Assembly (NCBI RefSeq): GCF_034137685.1
Contig: NZ_CP139418.1
Location: forward strand, 1,577,001-1,641,000
Source: Streptococcus sp. S1
Lineage (GTDB): Bacteria; Bacillota; Bacilli; Lactobacillales; Streptococcaceae
Direction: 5' to 3'
Length of the DNA stretch: 64,000 nucleotides
The notes below the pieces were generated by a model. The model did no database searches and was not told the DNA's origin. It saw only the letters and a list, made by a program, of their open reading frames with translations. The stretch's first letter is position 1. Each line of letters starts with the position of its first letter. The translations under genes and the position numbers were made by a program. Positions 41,886 through 51,959 of the stretch are shown here, one piece after another.

Positions 41886-44429
41886 CTATTTTGTCGCAAG
41901 GATAGCGGCTTCTACTGCTACTTTTTCCCGTTGGATTAAATCCACACGCGCCGCGATTTCCTTGATTCCCATGCTGATGTTTCGGCTGATAGCCATATCA
42001 GACAATTGTGGTTCAAAGAAGGCTTTAAATTCTGCTAAGCGCTCTGCTGTTTTGAAGGTATTGGCTGGGTAGATGACAAACTTGTCAAAGCTCATGTCTC
42101 CGCCAAGGGCTGCTTTGACCCATTCCCAATTTTCACGCGCCCAAGTCCAGGCAGATTCTTGAGTGAACTCATGGTGTAAGAAGGTGAAATACCAACTCAT
42201 TGCTAAGTCTTGTGGTTTCACAACATCCTTGTTCTTCCACTCTGTCAAAATCTTTTCAACTGTGTCTGCATCGGTTGTATAAGCCAAAGCTGTAGACAAT
42301 TGACGCTTGAAGTTGCCATCTTTCGCTTGAGCATAAGTGTTCAAGTACAAATCAGTCAATTCTTTGCTTTCATGGTGTTTGATTTGGTTAATCAAGATTT
42401 GCAAACGAATAGCGGCTGGAAGCTTGCTGATATCATCAGCATGGGCTGCATAGATTTCACTTGCTTTGGCGCTTGCTTTGGCATCGTCTCCCTTGATCAT
42501 ATTTGAAATAACCAATTGACGAACCATTTCATCTTCATCCGCTTCTCCGGCTTTTGGTTCAAAACAAAGGCGTTCAAAGTTGAATTGGTTGAAGGTCACG
42601 AGCAACTTCTTATAAGCTGCTTCTACTTCAGTTCCTTCATCCACAAAGAGGCTGAGACCTTGAAGGATTGATGAAACTGCTGATACAACCAAATAAGATC
42701 TTTCTTGGGTCAATTTCTCGATGACTGGCAAGAGACTTGCATAAGAGATGACACCACTTTCTGCCAAGAGACGGCGTTCTTGAAGGATTTGTTGCTTGCT
42801 CAAGTTATCCAAGGAAGCCATATTGTCTACAATCGCATCCAAGAGCTCTCCTTGGTAATCGGTAATGTAGTGGGCTGTATTTTCCGTATTGAAACGAAGC
42901 GGTTCACTATTTTCAGCAGCAAGGGCAGCATAACCTGGGATTTCAAGCGTTTCTGTTTCAAGTGTATCTGGAATACCAGACCAGTTGCTGTTCAATGGCA
43001 CAACCCATTGACGGCCTTGGTCTTCATGTTCTCCGATGAAGAATTGTTTTTGGCTGATCTTCAAGGTATCATTTTCTACCACTGCTGTAAGGACTGGATA
43101 ACCAGGTTGTTCCAACCAAGAATCCATGAAGGCTGCTACATCACGACCAGAAGCATCACCTAGGGCATTCCAAAGGTCACGACCGATGGTATTGCCATAT
43201 TGGTGTTTTTCAAAGTAAGCTTTGAGTCCTTTACGGAAAGCATCATCCCCTAACCAGCGGCGAAGCATATGCATGAGACGGCTTCCCTTCGCATAGACGA
43301 TGGCTGGGTCAAAAAGAGTATTGATTTCATCAGGGTGTTTGACTTCTACATGGACAGATTGAACCCCATCGGTTGCATCGCGTTTCAAAGCCAATGGAAC
43401 ACCTGTTGTTTGGAAGTCTTCAAAGATATTCCAGCTTGGTTCGATGGCATTGACAGATACATATTCCATCATGTTGGCAAAACTTTCGTTCAACCAGAGG
43501 TCATCCCACCACTTCATGGTTACCAGGTTACCAAACCATTGGTGAGCCAATTCGTGAGCGACTACAAGAGCAACTTGTTGACGGCTAACTGCAGTTGAGT
43601 TTTCATCTACAAGGAGATAGACTTCACGATAAGTCACCAAGCCCCAGTTTTCCATCGCTCCAGCTGAGAAGTCAGGAAGCGCTACATGGAGGGATTGAGG
43701 AATTGGATACTTCACGCCATAATAGTCTTCATAAAATTCGATGACACGTACCGCTACATCAAGAGAAAATTCTAAGTTTTTCAAGGGATGGGCCTTGGTT
43801 GAATAGATACCTACGAGAGTGCCATTTTTTGTTTTGGCCGTGATCCCTTGAAGATCTCCGGCAGCAAAGGCAAGGAGGTAAGAAGACATCCGTGGAGTCG
43901 TAGCAAATTTCCAAATTCCTGTTTCTTTGCGGTTTTCCACATCGATTTCAGGCATATTTGAAAGGGCAATTTCACCTTCTTCTTGGTCAAATTTCAAAGA
44001 AAGATCGAACGTTGCTTTAGCTTCAGGCTCGTCCACACTTGGAAAGGCTTCACGCGCAAAATGGCTCTCAAACTGAGTAGAAAGAACTTCCTTCTTCACG
44101 CCATCAATACTGTAGTAAGATGGGTAAATCCCAGTCATATTGTCTGTGATCTTACCAGAATAGGTCAGAGTAACTGTCACTTGACCTGTTCCTTCCAATT
44201 CAACATAAACTGCTTCATTGGCATCATCAACCGTAAATGGACGGGCTTGACCGGCTACTTCTACTGTTTCAATGGTCAAATCCTTTTGGTGAAGCGAGAT
44301 CTTGTCCGCCTTGGCTTGACCCGTGATCACCACACGACCGCTAAAGGTCTTGGTTTTACGACTTAAATCCAAAAACACTTCATAATGTTCTGGAACGAAT
44401 GTTTCTACAAAATGTGCAACTGCTTGCAT
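41886..44429 (-). CDS. pepN: Aminopeptidase N (lysyl aminopeptidase PepN)
   Basis: This cytoplasmic M1 zinc metallopeptidase trims peptides taken up by the Opp system. The 847-residue protein has the exopeptidase motif GAMENWG and the zinc site HELAHQWFGN followed by NESFANMMEY. Start at MQAVAHFVE after AAAGGAGGAAATT; an ATG eight codons upstream is not preferred. The gene stands alone, between the bioY terminator and the phoU terminator. A TGaTAAAAT element at 44484-44492 may be its -10. Confidence 0.96.
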   Translation of the reverse strand: MQAVAHFVETFVPEHYEVFLDLSRKTKTFSGRVVITGQAKADKISLHQKDLTIETVEVAGQARPFTVDDANEAVYVELEGTGQVTVTLTYSGKITDNMTGIYPSYYSIDGVKKEVLSTQFESHFAREAFPSVDEPEAKATFDLSLKFDQEEGEIALSNMPEIDVENRKETGIWKFATTPRMSSYLLAFAAGDLQGITAKTKNGTLVGIYSTKAHPLKNLEFSLDVAVRVIEFYEDYYGVKYPIPQSLHVALPDFSAGAMENWGLVTYREVYLLVDENSTAVSRQQVALVVAHELAHQWFGNLVTMKWWDDLWLNESFANMMEYVSVNAIEPSWNIFEDFQTTGVPLALKRDATDGVQSVHVEVKHPDEINTLFDPAIVYAKGSRLMHMLRRWLGDDAFRKGLKAYFEKHQYGNTIGRDLWNALGDASGRDVAAFMDSWLEQPGYPVLTAVVENDTLKISQKQFFIGEHEDQGRQWVVPLNSNWSGIPDTLETETLEIPGYAALAAENSEPLRFNTENTAHYITDYQGELLDAIVDNMASLDNLSKQQILQERRLLAESGVISYASLLPVIEKLTQERSYLVVSAVSSILQGLSLFVDEGTEVEAAYKKLLVTFNQFNFERLCFEPKAGEADEDEMVRQLVISNMIKGDDAKASAKASEIYAAHADDISKLPAAIRLQILINQIKHHESKELTDLYLNTYAQAKDGNFKRQLSTALAYTTDADTVEKILTEWKNKDVVKPQDLAMSWYFTFLHHEFTQESAWTWARENWEWVKAALGGDMSFDKFVIYPANTFKTAERLAEFKAFFEPQLSDMAISRNISMGIKEIAARVDLIQREKVAVEAAILATK

Positions 44430-44504
44430 AATTTCCTCCTTTAAATGTTTCACGCTTTTCCAATCAAAAGCCCTAATAAAACTATTTTATCACAAAGTTG
44501 GGAT

Positions 44505-44536
44505 AAAAGAAAAGACAAGCATGACAATGCCTGTCT
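44505..44536 (-). terminator. Terminator of the pst-phoU operon
   Basis: Minus-strand stem AGACAgGCAT/ATGCtTGTCT with a TGTC loop and TTTCTTTT, about 25 bases after the phoU stop. Confidence 0.8.
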
Positions 44537-44559
44537 GAGATCGAAAAGACTCCATGATC

Positions 44560-45213
44560 TTACATTTCGATAATTTTACCTGTTTCAAAGTAAACTACCC
44601 ATTCACAGATATTTTTTGCATAATCTCCGATGCGTTCCAAGAAGTTGATCACTTGGAAATAATCACGACCAGTCACGATGGACTCTGGATTTTTCCGAAT
44701 TTCTTCTGTTGCTAATTCTTGGATGCTATCGAAGTAATGGTTGATGACTTCATCTCGTGAAGCAACTTCATAGGCCAAATCCACATCGCCTTTGAGGTAA
44801 ACATCTAGTGTCGCTTCGACAAAATCTTTGACTTCACGGCCCATCTTGCTGATTTCTTCCTCAACAGATTGGATACGGACTTCCCCTTTCATGCGAATCG
44901 TTGCCTTGGCAATCGATACTGCGTGGTCCCCCATCCGCTCCAAGTCAGAGACTGCTTTTAAGACGGTCATCACGACGCGAAGGTCTTGTGAAACCGGCTG
45001 TTGAAGCGCGATAATCTCAAAAGACTTGCGCTCAAGCTTCACTTCGTATTCGTTGATCTCCGCATCATCTTCGATGACCTGACGGGCCAATTCACGGTCA
45101 TGGGTCACGAAAGCACGAACCGTACGGTTGATCTGACTCAACACTTCATTTCCCATTGCATAAAACTGGTTATGCAACTTCTCTAAATCTTCTTCAAATT
45201 GAACTCGTAACAT
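44560..45213 (-). CDS. phoU: Phosphate transport system regulatory protein PhoU
   Basis: The 217-residue all-helical protein has two PhoU repeats, each with an acidic ERMGDHA-type motif (SDLERMGDHAVSIA and FLERIGDYAKNICEW). PhoU restrains phosphate uptake and phosphate-sensor signalling. It is the last gene of the pst operon, 12 bases after the interrupted pstB. Confidence 0.96.
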   Translation of the reverse strand: MLRVQFEEDLEKLHNQFYAMGNEVLSQINRTVRAFVTHDRELARQVIEDDAEINEYEVKLERKSFEIIALQQPVSQDLRVVMTVLKAVSDLERMGDHAVSIAKATIRMKGEVRIQSVEEEISKMGREVKDFVEATLDVYLKGDVDLAYEVASRDEVINHYFDSIQELATEEIRKNPESIVTGRDYFQVINFLERIGDYAKNICEWVVYFETGKIIEM

Positions 45214-45225
45214 TTTATTTTCTTC

Positions 45226-45984
45226 CTATCCAAATTTACCAGAGACATAGTCTTCTGTTTCTTTCTTAGCTGGGTTCAAGAACATTTCATTGGTATCATT
45301 GTACTCGATCAAATCCCCATCCAAGAAAAAGGCTGTTTTATCGGAAATCCGACTTGCTTGTTGCATGGAGCGTGTCACCAAGAGCATGGTGTAACGGTCT
45401 TTTAGTCCATACAAGGTTTCTTCAATCTTCCCAGCTGAAATCGGGTCTAGCGCAGAAGTTGGCTCATCCAAAAGAATAATCTTTGGACTGGTCGCAAGAA
45501 CCCGCGCCACTCAGACCCGCTGCTGCTGACCACCGGAAAGTCCGATCGCTGAATCATGCAGGCGATCCTTGACTTCATCCCAGATGGAAGCGCGTTTCAA
45601 AGAGGTTTCAACTGCTTCATCCAAGACAGACTTGTCCTTGACACCATTAATCATCAATCCATAGGTCACATTATCATAAATGGACATTGGGAATGGATTG
45701 GGCTGTTGGAAGACCATTCCGATTTCCTTACGCAATTCGACCGTATCGGTCCGTGGTCCGTAGATATTATGTCCATTGTAGAGGATGGTTCCTGTGGTGG
45801 TGACCTCATGGTTGAGGTCGCCCATGCGGTTAATGGCTTTTAAAAGGGTAGATTTCCCTGATCCTGAAGGACCAATCAAGGCTGTAATTTCCTTTGGAGC
45901 AAAGTCCAAGGAGACGCTATTTAGAGCCTTCTTTTTATTGTAATAAACCGACAAGTCCTTGACTTGCAAAATTGGTTCTGTCAT
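45226..45984 (-). pseudogene. pstB: Phosphate ABC transporter ATPase PstB with in-frame TGA
   Basis: The reading frame encodes a complete 252-residue PstB except for a TGA at 45511-45513. Walker A (GPSGSGKST) and the signature LSGGQQQRV lie before the stop; Walker B ([13 protein letters not shown]) and the switch histidine region lie after it. Close relatives have a cysteine at this codon (QQRVCVARVL), so one base change (TGC or TGT to TGA) explains it. The next codon is GTG, so a second product could restart there, but neither half has a full ATP site. An intact PstB paralogue lies directly upstream. A base-call error cannot be excluded. Confidence 0.85.
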
Positions 45985-46013
45985 TCTATTTTCCTTTTTG
46001 TTGTCATTTTACT

Positions 46014-46817
46014 TTATCCAAAGTGACCCGATACATAATCGTTGGTCGATTGCAATTTCGCATTTTGGAAAATATTCGAAGTCTTATCGTACTCGATGAG
46101 GTTTCCAAGATAGAAGAAACCAGTATAATCACTAGCACGGGCTGCTTGCTGCATGCTGTGGGTCACGATGACAATGGTATAATCCTTCTTCAACTCAAGC
46201 ATAGTTTCTTCTAGTTGCGCTGTCGCGATCGGATCAAGCGCTGATGCTGGCTCATCCATAAGTAAGATATCTGGCTTCACAGAGATGGCCCGTGCGATAC
46301 AAAGTCGTTGCTGTTGGCCACCTGAAAGTGTCAGGGCTGATTTATGAAGGTCATCCTTGACCTGATCCCACAGAGCTGCCTGTTTCAAAGAAGTTTCGAC
46401 CAATTCGTCCAAGATCTTCTTGTCTTTCACCCCAGCACGTTCATGCGGGAAGGTGATGTTTTTATAAATCGATTTGGCAAAAGGATTGGGCCGTTGGAAA
46501 ACCATCCCGATGTGCTTGCGCATTTCATAAACATTGATATCTGGACGATTGACATCGATTCCTTCATACCAAATTTCACCCGTTACACGCGCAATATCGA
46601 TGGTATCATTCATTCGGTTCAAACTACGGAGGTAGGTTGATTTCCCTGATCCTGAAGGACCGATCAAGGCTGTAATCTTATTCTTTTCAAACTGCATGTC
46701 GACGCCTTTAATGGACTCGTTCGTTCCATAATAGACATGCAAATCTTTGGTCGATAGGACCACCTTTTCTTCAGGAAAAGTAATAATGTGTCTCTCATCC
46801 CAATTGTATTTTGACAT
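46014..46817 (-). CDS. pstB: Phosphate ABC transporter ATP-binding protein PstB (intact copy)
   Basis: The 267-residue ATPase has Walker [10 protein letters not shown], signature [14 protein letters not shown], Walker B ILLMDEPASALDP and the His switch VTHSMQQAARASD. Streptococcal pst operons usually have two pstB genes of this kind. With PstC and PstA it powers phosphate import. It lies ten bases after pstA. Confidence 0.96.
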   Translation of the reverse strand: MSKYNWDERHIITFPEEKVVLSTKDLHVYYGTNESIKGVDMQFEKNKITALIGPSGSGKSTYLRSLNRMNDTIDIARVTGEIWYEGIDVNRPDINVYEMRKHIGMVFQRPNPFAKSIYKNITFPHERAGVKDKKILDELVETSLKQAALWDQVKDDLHKSALTLSGGQQQRLCIARAISVKPDILLMDEPASALDPIATAQLEETMLELKKDYTIVIVTHSMQQAARASDYTGFFYLGNLIEYDKTSNIFQNAKLQSTNDYVSGHFG

Positions 46818-46827
46818 TTCTTCTCCT

Positions 46828-47712
46828 TTAAGCAGATGTTAGTTTTTTATGGAGGTAACTTCCGAGTTTGCGCGCTCCAAAGTTAAAGATCAAGATAAAG
46901 ATTAAAAGAACGGCGGCAGAACCGGCTGAGACTTCGATCGAGTCTGGAATAGTTCCTTCACTGTTGACCTTCCAGATATGGACGGCCAAGGTTTCAGCCT
47001 GACGGAAGATCGAAATTGGACTGGTCACACTAAAGATATTCCAGTTTGACCAATCAAGGGCTGGAGCCGACTGACCTGCTGTATAGATCAAGGCTGCAGC
47101 TTCCCCAAAGATCCGTCCAGAGGCTAAGACAACCCCAGTGATAATACTTGGAAGAGCTTCTGGAACCACGACATGGATCACAGTTTCCCAGCGAGACAAG
47201 CCCAGTGCTAGACCTGCTTCGCGCTGTGTATGGTGAACGTGCTGCAAGCTATCTTCGATATTGCGGGTCATCTGTGGCAGGTTAAAGACGGTCAAGGCCA
47301 AGGCCCCTGAAATGATCGAAAATCCATATTTGAACTGGACAACGAAGACCAGGTAACCAAAGAGACCTACAACGACAGATGGCAAAGAAGACAAGATCTC
47401 AATACAGGTACGAACCAAATTGGTCAAACGACCTTTTTTAGCGTACTCAGAGAGGTAAATCCCAGCCCCAAGAGAAAGTGGGAAGGAAATCACCAAGGTA
47501 ATGACCAAGAGGAAGAAGGAATTATACAATTGAATTCCGATCCCTCCTCCTGCTTGGTAAGAAGAAGATTTCCCAGTCAAGAAGTGCCAAGATACATGGG
47601 GCAAGCCACGGACCAAGATATAAAGGATCAATGAGGCAAGAATCGCAACGATGACCCCTGAAATAGCATACAGCACTCCTGTTGCAATTTTATCCATTCG
47701 TTTAGCGTGCAT
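46828..47712 (-). CDS. pstA: Phosphate ABC transporter permease PstA
   Basis: The 294-residue permease has six spans and the EAA-loop motif EAGLALGLSRWETVIHVVVPEALP that docks onto PstB. The start overlaps the pstC end by 11 bases; an ATG five codons later is an alternative. Confidence 0.95.
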   Translation of the reverse strand: MHAKRMDKIATGVLYAISGVIVAILASLILYILVRGLPHVSWHFLTGKSSSYQAGGGIGIQLYNSFFLLVITLVISFPLSLGAGIYLSEYAKKGRLTNLVRTCIEILSSLPSVVVGLFGYLVFVVQFKYGFSIISGALALTVFNLPQMTRNIEDSLQHVHHTQREAGLALGLSRWETVIHVVVPEALPSIITGVVLASGRIFGEAAALIYTAGQSAPALDWSNWNIFSVTSPISIFRQAETLAVHIWKVNSEGTIPDSIEVSAGSAAVLLIFILIFNFGARKLGSYLHKKLTSA

Positions 47713-48613
47713 AGTTCTTCTTACCTCTTTCTTTCGTAATCAGTTTAATCACACTGTTAAAGGCAAGACTCATGAGGAGCAATACCAAGGCGAGTGACCA
47801 AAGAACATTGTTATTGACCGTACCCATAACGGTATTTCCGATTCCCATGGTCAAAATAGAGGTGAGGGTGGAAGCTGGTGTAGTGAGTGAGGTTGGCACC
47901 ACTGCCGAGTTTCCGACCACCATCTGGATAGCCAAGGCTTCCCCGAAGGCACGCGCCATACCAAAGACAACCGCTGTAAAGATTCCAGAGCGGGCTGCCT
48001 TGAGCGTGACATGCCAAATGGTTTGCCAGCGTGTCGCACCCATAGCCATACTAGCCTCCCGGTAATGACGGGGCACAGCTCGGAGGCTATCGGTCGTCAT
48101 AAAGGTGACAGTTGGTAAGATCATAACAAAGAGGACAAAGACCCCTGAGAGAATCCCAAAACCAGTCCCACCAAAGAGACTACGCGTAAATGGTACGACC
48201 ACTTGAAGGCCAATAAATCCGTAAACAACTGAAGGAATCCCCACTAAGAGCTCAATGGCTGGTTGCAAGAAACGAGCTCCTTTAGGAGAGACTTCTGTCA
48301 TGAAAACTGCTGCACCAATGGCAAACGGCGTTGCCAAGAGGGCAGAAAGCAAGGTTACAATAAAGGAACCTAGAATCATTGGTAGGGCTCCGAATTCCTT
48401 TGCAGCAGGATTCCAAGTACTCCCAAATAGAAAACTAAAGATATTGACTTTATTGACAAAGAAAGTCGATAAACCTTTTTGGGCCACGAAAATCAAAATC
48501 ATGGCAACGACGACAACAATCAAACTCATACATAAAAAAGTAATGGTTTTCCCAAATTTTTCTAGGCGGGAGTTTTTTGATTTCGTCAGCATTTTTTTTG
48601 CTACTTCGTTCAT
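47702..48613 (-). CDS. pstC: Phosphate ABC transporter permease PstC
   Basis: The 303-residue permease has six spans, an extended basic N-terminus and the EAA loop REASMAMGATRWQTIWHVTLKAA. It forms the membrane pore with PstA. It lies 16 bases after pstS. Confidence 0.95.
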   Translation of the reverse strand: MNEVAKKMLTKSKNSRLEKFGKTITFLCMSLIVVVVAMILIFVAQKGLSTFFVNKVNIFSFLFGSTWNPAAKEFGALPMILGSFIVTLLSALLATPFAIGAAVFMTEVSPKGARFLQPAIELLVGIPSVVYGFIGLQVVVPFTRSLFGGTGFGILSGVFVLFVMILPTVTFMTTDSLRAVPRHYREASMAMGATRWQTIWHVTLKAARSGIFTAVVFGMARAFGEALAIQMVVGNSAVVPTSLTTPASTLTSILTMGIGNTVMGTVNNNVLWSLALVLLLMSLAFNSVIKLITKERGKKNYAR

Positions 48614-48629
48614 TTTTTACCTAATTCTT

Positions 48630-49496
48630 TTATTTTTTTGACACATTCCCTTTTAAATCACGGGTTACTTTCATGTCATTGATCGGGATATAACCCATCT
48701 TGCCAACAACTTTTTGCTGAATCTCATCGGTCATCATGTAGTCAATGAATTTTTTAGACAACTCATTGGGTTTTCCTTTGGTATACATGTGTTCGTAGGA
48801 CCAGATTGGCCAGTTATTGTTGACGACATTGGCTTTGGTTGGTTGATAACCATTGAGCTTCATGGTTTTGACACTGCTATCCAAGTAGGTAAAGGCTAGA
48901 TAAGAGATGGCTCCTGGAGTTTGAGAAACGATATTTTTCACCATTCCATTAGAGTCTTGCTCTTGGGCCTGCTTGGGTTGTTTGCTATCCATGATAATGG
49001 CATCAAAGACAGCACGGCTACCAGAACCTACGGCACGGTTCACAATGGTGATCTCAAGATCTGGACCTCCCAACTGCTTCCAGTTGGTATATTCACCAGT
49101 AAAGATCTTTCGCAATTGCTCCGTTGTCAGATTGTCGATCGAGATATTTTTATTGGCAATGATGGCTGTCCCTGCTACGGCTACCTGATGGTCGACCAGA
49201 CTAGAGGCATCAATTCCAGATTTTTCCTCTGCAAAAAGGTCACTATTCCCTATATCCACAGCGCCTGATTGAACTTGTGAAAGTCCTGTACCAGAACCTC
49301 CTCCTTGTACATTCACAATCTTACCAGGATGTTCTTCAATGTAGCGATCTACTACTCCTTCAACCAAGGGTTGTAAGGCAGTCGATCCGACAGCAGTGAT
49401 GGATTCTCCGCGATCGATCCAAGAAGCACAAGCAGATAAACTTCCTGCTAATGCGATCGTCGCTAGTCCTAGGATCAGCTTTTTAGACTTTTTCAA
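48630..49496 (-). CDS. pstS: Phosphate-binding lipoprotein PstS
   Basis: The 288-residue lipoprotein starts with a basic, hydrophobic signal and the lipobox LSACA (Cys near 23). The mature part holds phosphate-binding motifs [31 protein letters not shown] and NRAVGSGSR. The start is a TTG with AAGGAG seven bases upstream. An ATG-ATT-TGA mini-frame overlaps it. The first gene of the pst operon; phosphate-starvation control is expected from family knowledge, and a tandem GTGAAATA octamer lies just upstream. Confidence 0.95.
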   Translation of the reverse strand: MKKSKKLILGLATIALAGSLSACASWIDRGESITAVGSTALQPLVEGVVDRYIEEHPGKIVNVQGGGSGTGLSQVQSGAVDIGNSDLFAEEKSGIDASSLVDHQVAVAGTAIIANKNISIDNLTTEQLRKIFTGEYTNWKQLGGPDLEITIVNRAVGSGSRAVFDAIIMDSKQPKQAQEQDSNGMVKNIVSQTPGAISYLAFTYLDSSVKTMKLNGYQPTKANVVNNNWPIWSYEHMYTKGKPNELSKKFIDYMMTDEIQQKVVGKMGYIPINDMKVTRDLKGNVSKK

Positions 49497-49511
49497 ATCA
49501 TGTCTCCTTGA

Positions 49512-49527
49512 TATTTCACTATTTCAC
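49512..49527 (-). repeat. Tandem octamer GTGAAATA upstream of pstS
   Basis: Two perfect, directly adjacent copies of an octamer end a few bases before the pstS ribosome binding site. TTGTCA lies about 13 bases further upstream. It could be a regulator site for the phosphate operon. Confidence 0.4.
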
Positions 49528-49603
49528 TTATGATTTTGACAAGTTTTTTTCAAAAAAACCTGTACTTCCACTATATCATAGAACGGGTTCTTTGCCCAGC
49601 ATT

Positions 49604-50908
49604 TTACCTAAAACGAAGCCCCTTTGGATAGAAATTTTTCAGGGTCTGTCCGGTCACTTTGGCAAAGCCCAAACCATTGCCTTCAACCAGGACCTGGTAC
49701 CATCCATTTGGATGCGTTTCCTTTAATTGAACCGTCTCTCCCGCCACATAATGAACAAAGTCTTCAGGCGTGATCGAAACGGTCTCTTTGACCTCACTCG
49801 GTTTTAGAGCAAGGCCAAGGGCAAAACTAGGTTCAAATCGATTTTTCTTGAAGGTGCCTAGATGCAAGCCATTTCGGGCGATTTTTACTTTTCGCAAATC
49901 TGGTAAACCAAGTGGAACCAAGTAGAGTTCGTCCCCAAAGGTTTCGAGGACACCTTCTAGAGTGATCTTCAAGTGTTTCTTAGCAAACTCCTGCCACCAT
50001 TTCTTTTGTTCTGCAGATAATTGGTCCTTTTTGGAAGGGATTTTGGCAGGTCGATTCTCTCCTAGATAACGGAACTTAGCAACAAATTGTCCCTCCCCTT
50101 TAAAGAGATGAGGATACATGCGTGCCGTTTCTGGATAGTCAATGCCTTCTGCCATACCATTGATCTTCTCGATCGTTTCCAGCTCCAGATTATAGTTTTC
50201 CACAAGCCAGGATACGATCTCTTCATTTTCCTCAGGAGCCCAGGTACAGGTTGAATACACCAAGGAACCACCTGGAAGCAACATCTTGAGAGCATCCTCT
50301 AGAATCTCTCTTTGAAGGAGACTACACTCTCGAGGATAATCGACAGACCAATAGTCCATGGCATCTGGTTGCTTACGGAACATCCCCTCACCTGAACACG
50401 GGGCGTCTAGTACAATCAGATCAAAAAAGCCTGAGAAAACTTTAGCCAGACGATCGGCAGACTCATTGGTTACCAACACATTTCGCGCACCAAAGCGTTC
50501 GATATTCTCTACAAGAATTTTCGAGCGGCCCTTGTGGATCTCATTGGAGACCAAGAGTCCCTGATTGTCCAAATAAGACAAGAGTTGGGTGGTCTTTCCG
50601 CCAGGAGCTGCCGCCAAGTCTAAGACCTTCATCCCTGGCTTCGGCTGAGCGACTTGGGCCACTATCTGGGCTGCTGGCTCTTGCGAATAGACCAAACCCG
50701 TTGCATGCTCGATGGATTTTCCTGAAACCTTTCCATAATGTCCCCAAGGGGTATTGGGAATCGGATCATCAAATGCTTTTTGAGCTTCTTTCAAGGGATT
50801 AGTGCGAAAGGCCGATACTGCTTCTTGTTCAAAAGTCGCAAAAAAAGCAGCAGCATCCTCACCTAGAAGATGCTGGTATTTTTCTTTAAAACCATTGGGA
50901 AAATTCAT
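49604..50908 (-). CDS. RsmF family rRNA cytosine-C5 methyltransferase
   Basis: The 434-residue protein has an N-terminal NSUN/RsmF methyltransferase core: SAM site LDLAAAPGGKTTQL, catalytic motifs DAPCSGEGMFRK and STCTWAPEENEE, each with the expected Cys. The C-terminal part is a PUA-like RNA-binding region (FVHYVAGETVQLKETHPNGWYQV). The expected target is 16S rRNA. The ATG directly abuts the stop of the monophosphatase gene (TAAATG). Confidence 0.92.
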   Translation of the reverse strand: MNFPNGFKEKYQHLLGEDAAAFFATFEQEAVSAFRTNPLKEAQKAFDDPIPNTPWGHYGKVSGKSIEHATGLVYSQEPAAQIVAQVAQPKPGMKVLDLAAAPGGKTTQLLSYLDNQGLLVSNEIHKGRSKILVENIERFGARNVLVTNESADRLAKVFSGFFDLIVLDAPCSGEGMFRKQPDAMDYWSVDYPRECSLLQREILEDALKMLLPGGSLVYSTCTWAPEENEEIVSWLVENYNLELETIEKINGMAEGIDYPETARMYPHLFKGEGQFVAKFRYLGENRPAKIPSKKDQLSAEQKKWWQEFAKKHLKITLEGVLETFGDELYLVPLGLPDLRKVKIARNGLHLGTFKKNRFEPSFALGLALKPSEVKETVSITPEDFVHYVAGETVQLKETHPNGWYQVLVEGNGLGFAKVTGQTLKNFYPKGLRFR

Positions 50909-51679
50909 TTAACTTCTCCCTTTCTTAAGATAGGTTTGAATTTCTGTTAACTTCACTTTTGGAACCATCATAATGGGTTCCACTGACTGGTAATTAGGTT
51001 TATCTCCATTTAGATTTAAAACGGTATAGCCCAACTGTTCCCCCATGATCGCTGCGGCTGCATAGTCCCATGGCCAGATATAGCTAAAATAAGCTAGAAT
51101 CCCACCTGAGAGAATTTTTGAAAAACTAATACCGGCACTTCCGTAAACCCGAATGCCAAGAGAATCCATACCAAGATCGGCCATGCCCCAGTCATTTTTC
51201 TTAAGCATGCCGACATTTGAAGCAATCAAAAAGTTTTCCAGAGGTTGGTCCACAAAGGGTGTTAGTTCAATCTCATTTCGATAAACTGGGAATTCTCCAC
51301 CCCCGTAAAAAAGGTGATCTCGCATCACATCGTAGATCAGGCCAAACTGACCAATTCCGTCTTCAAAATAGGCCACCATCACCGCAAAATCTTCCTTTTG
51401 GGTCACAAAATTATTGGTCCCATCAATAGGATCAATCACCCAAACGGATCCTTCTGAAATCGGTGAGCGAAGGCCATCTTCCTCCGCAAAAATCCGATCT
51501 TCTGGGTAGCGATGTGTGATTTTTTCAACCAAATCCTTTTGAACCTGTTGGTCCATCTGGGTTACTAAATCTGTCGGCCCTGTCTTCTTTGAGATCATCA
51601 AGTCATCATGGAGATGAAGACGCAAGTAGTCTCCAGCCTCTAAAACGATTTGTTTGGCAAACTCTAATTTATTCTTCAA
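50909..51679 (-). CDS. Inositol monophosphatase family protein
   Basis: The 256-residue protein shows the family metal and catalytic motifs: [19 protein letters not shown], and [16 protein letters not shown] near the end. Likely activities are inositol-1-phosphatase or related sugar-phosphate or PAP phosphatase. The start is set at TTG 51679 ([11 protein letters not shown] follows) with GGAAGGA upstream; a GTG at 51724 would overlap UPF0223 extensively. It overlaps the UPF0223 gene by 11 bases and abuts rsmF. Confidence 0.88.
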   Translation of the reverse strand: MKNKLEFAKQIVLEAGDYLRLHLHDDLMISKKTGPTDLVTQMDQQVQKDLVEKITHRYPEDRIFAEEDGLRSPISEGSVWVIDPIDGTNNFVTQKEDFAVMVAYFEDGIGQFGLIYDVMRDHLFYGGGEFPVYRNEIELTPFVDQPLENFLIASNVGMLKKNDWGMADLGMDSLGIRVYGSAGISFSKILSGGILAYFSYIWPWDYAAAAIMGEQLGYTVLNLNGDKPNYQSVEPIMMVPKVKLTEIQTYLKKGRS

Positions 51680-51947
51680 GAGAAAACCATCCTTCCTCTT
51701 TTTGCTTTGCAGCCTGGGTCGCACGATAGAGAGAATAACCGCTCACTTCTTCGAACTCCCGTCCGAGACGTTTTTCTTCTCCGATACTAGGCACGACCTT
51801 CTTAAAAGCGCGGTAGGCTTCCATGTATTCTTTGGCCTCTACCTTACTTTCATAGGCTTCTTCAACTTTATTGTAAAAAGAAAGCACTGAAGCAAGCTCT
51901 TCAGTGCTCCACGATAAGTCCAGTGGGTAACTATAATTTTTTTGCAT
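51669..51947 (-). CDS. UPF0223 family protein
   Basis: The 92-residue acidic protein matches UPF0223 (YktA type): [23 protein letters not shown] at the start and [31 protein letters not shown] in the middle. The function is unknown. It lies between spxA and the monophosphatase gene in one transcript; this gene order is common in streptococci. Confidence 0.9.
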   Translation of the reverse strand: MQKNYSYPLDLSWSTEELASVLSFYNKVEEAYESKVEAKEYMEAYRAFKKVVPSIGEEKRLGREFEEVSGYSLYRATQAAKQKEEGWFSLEE

Positions 51948-51959
51948 TCGACATACTTC

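Noticed and set aside
42705..43163. 152-codon frame antisense to pepN
   Set aside because: Its composition follows the reverse complement of pepN codons and there is no start signal.
45226..45984. TGA at a conserved Cys codon in pstB as a selenocysteine codon
   Set aside because: No SECIS-like hairpin is apparent, PstB is not a selenoprotein, and streptococci are not known to have the selenocysteine machinery. A point mutation or base-call error is simpler.
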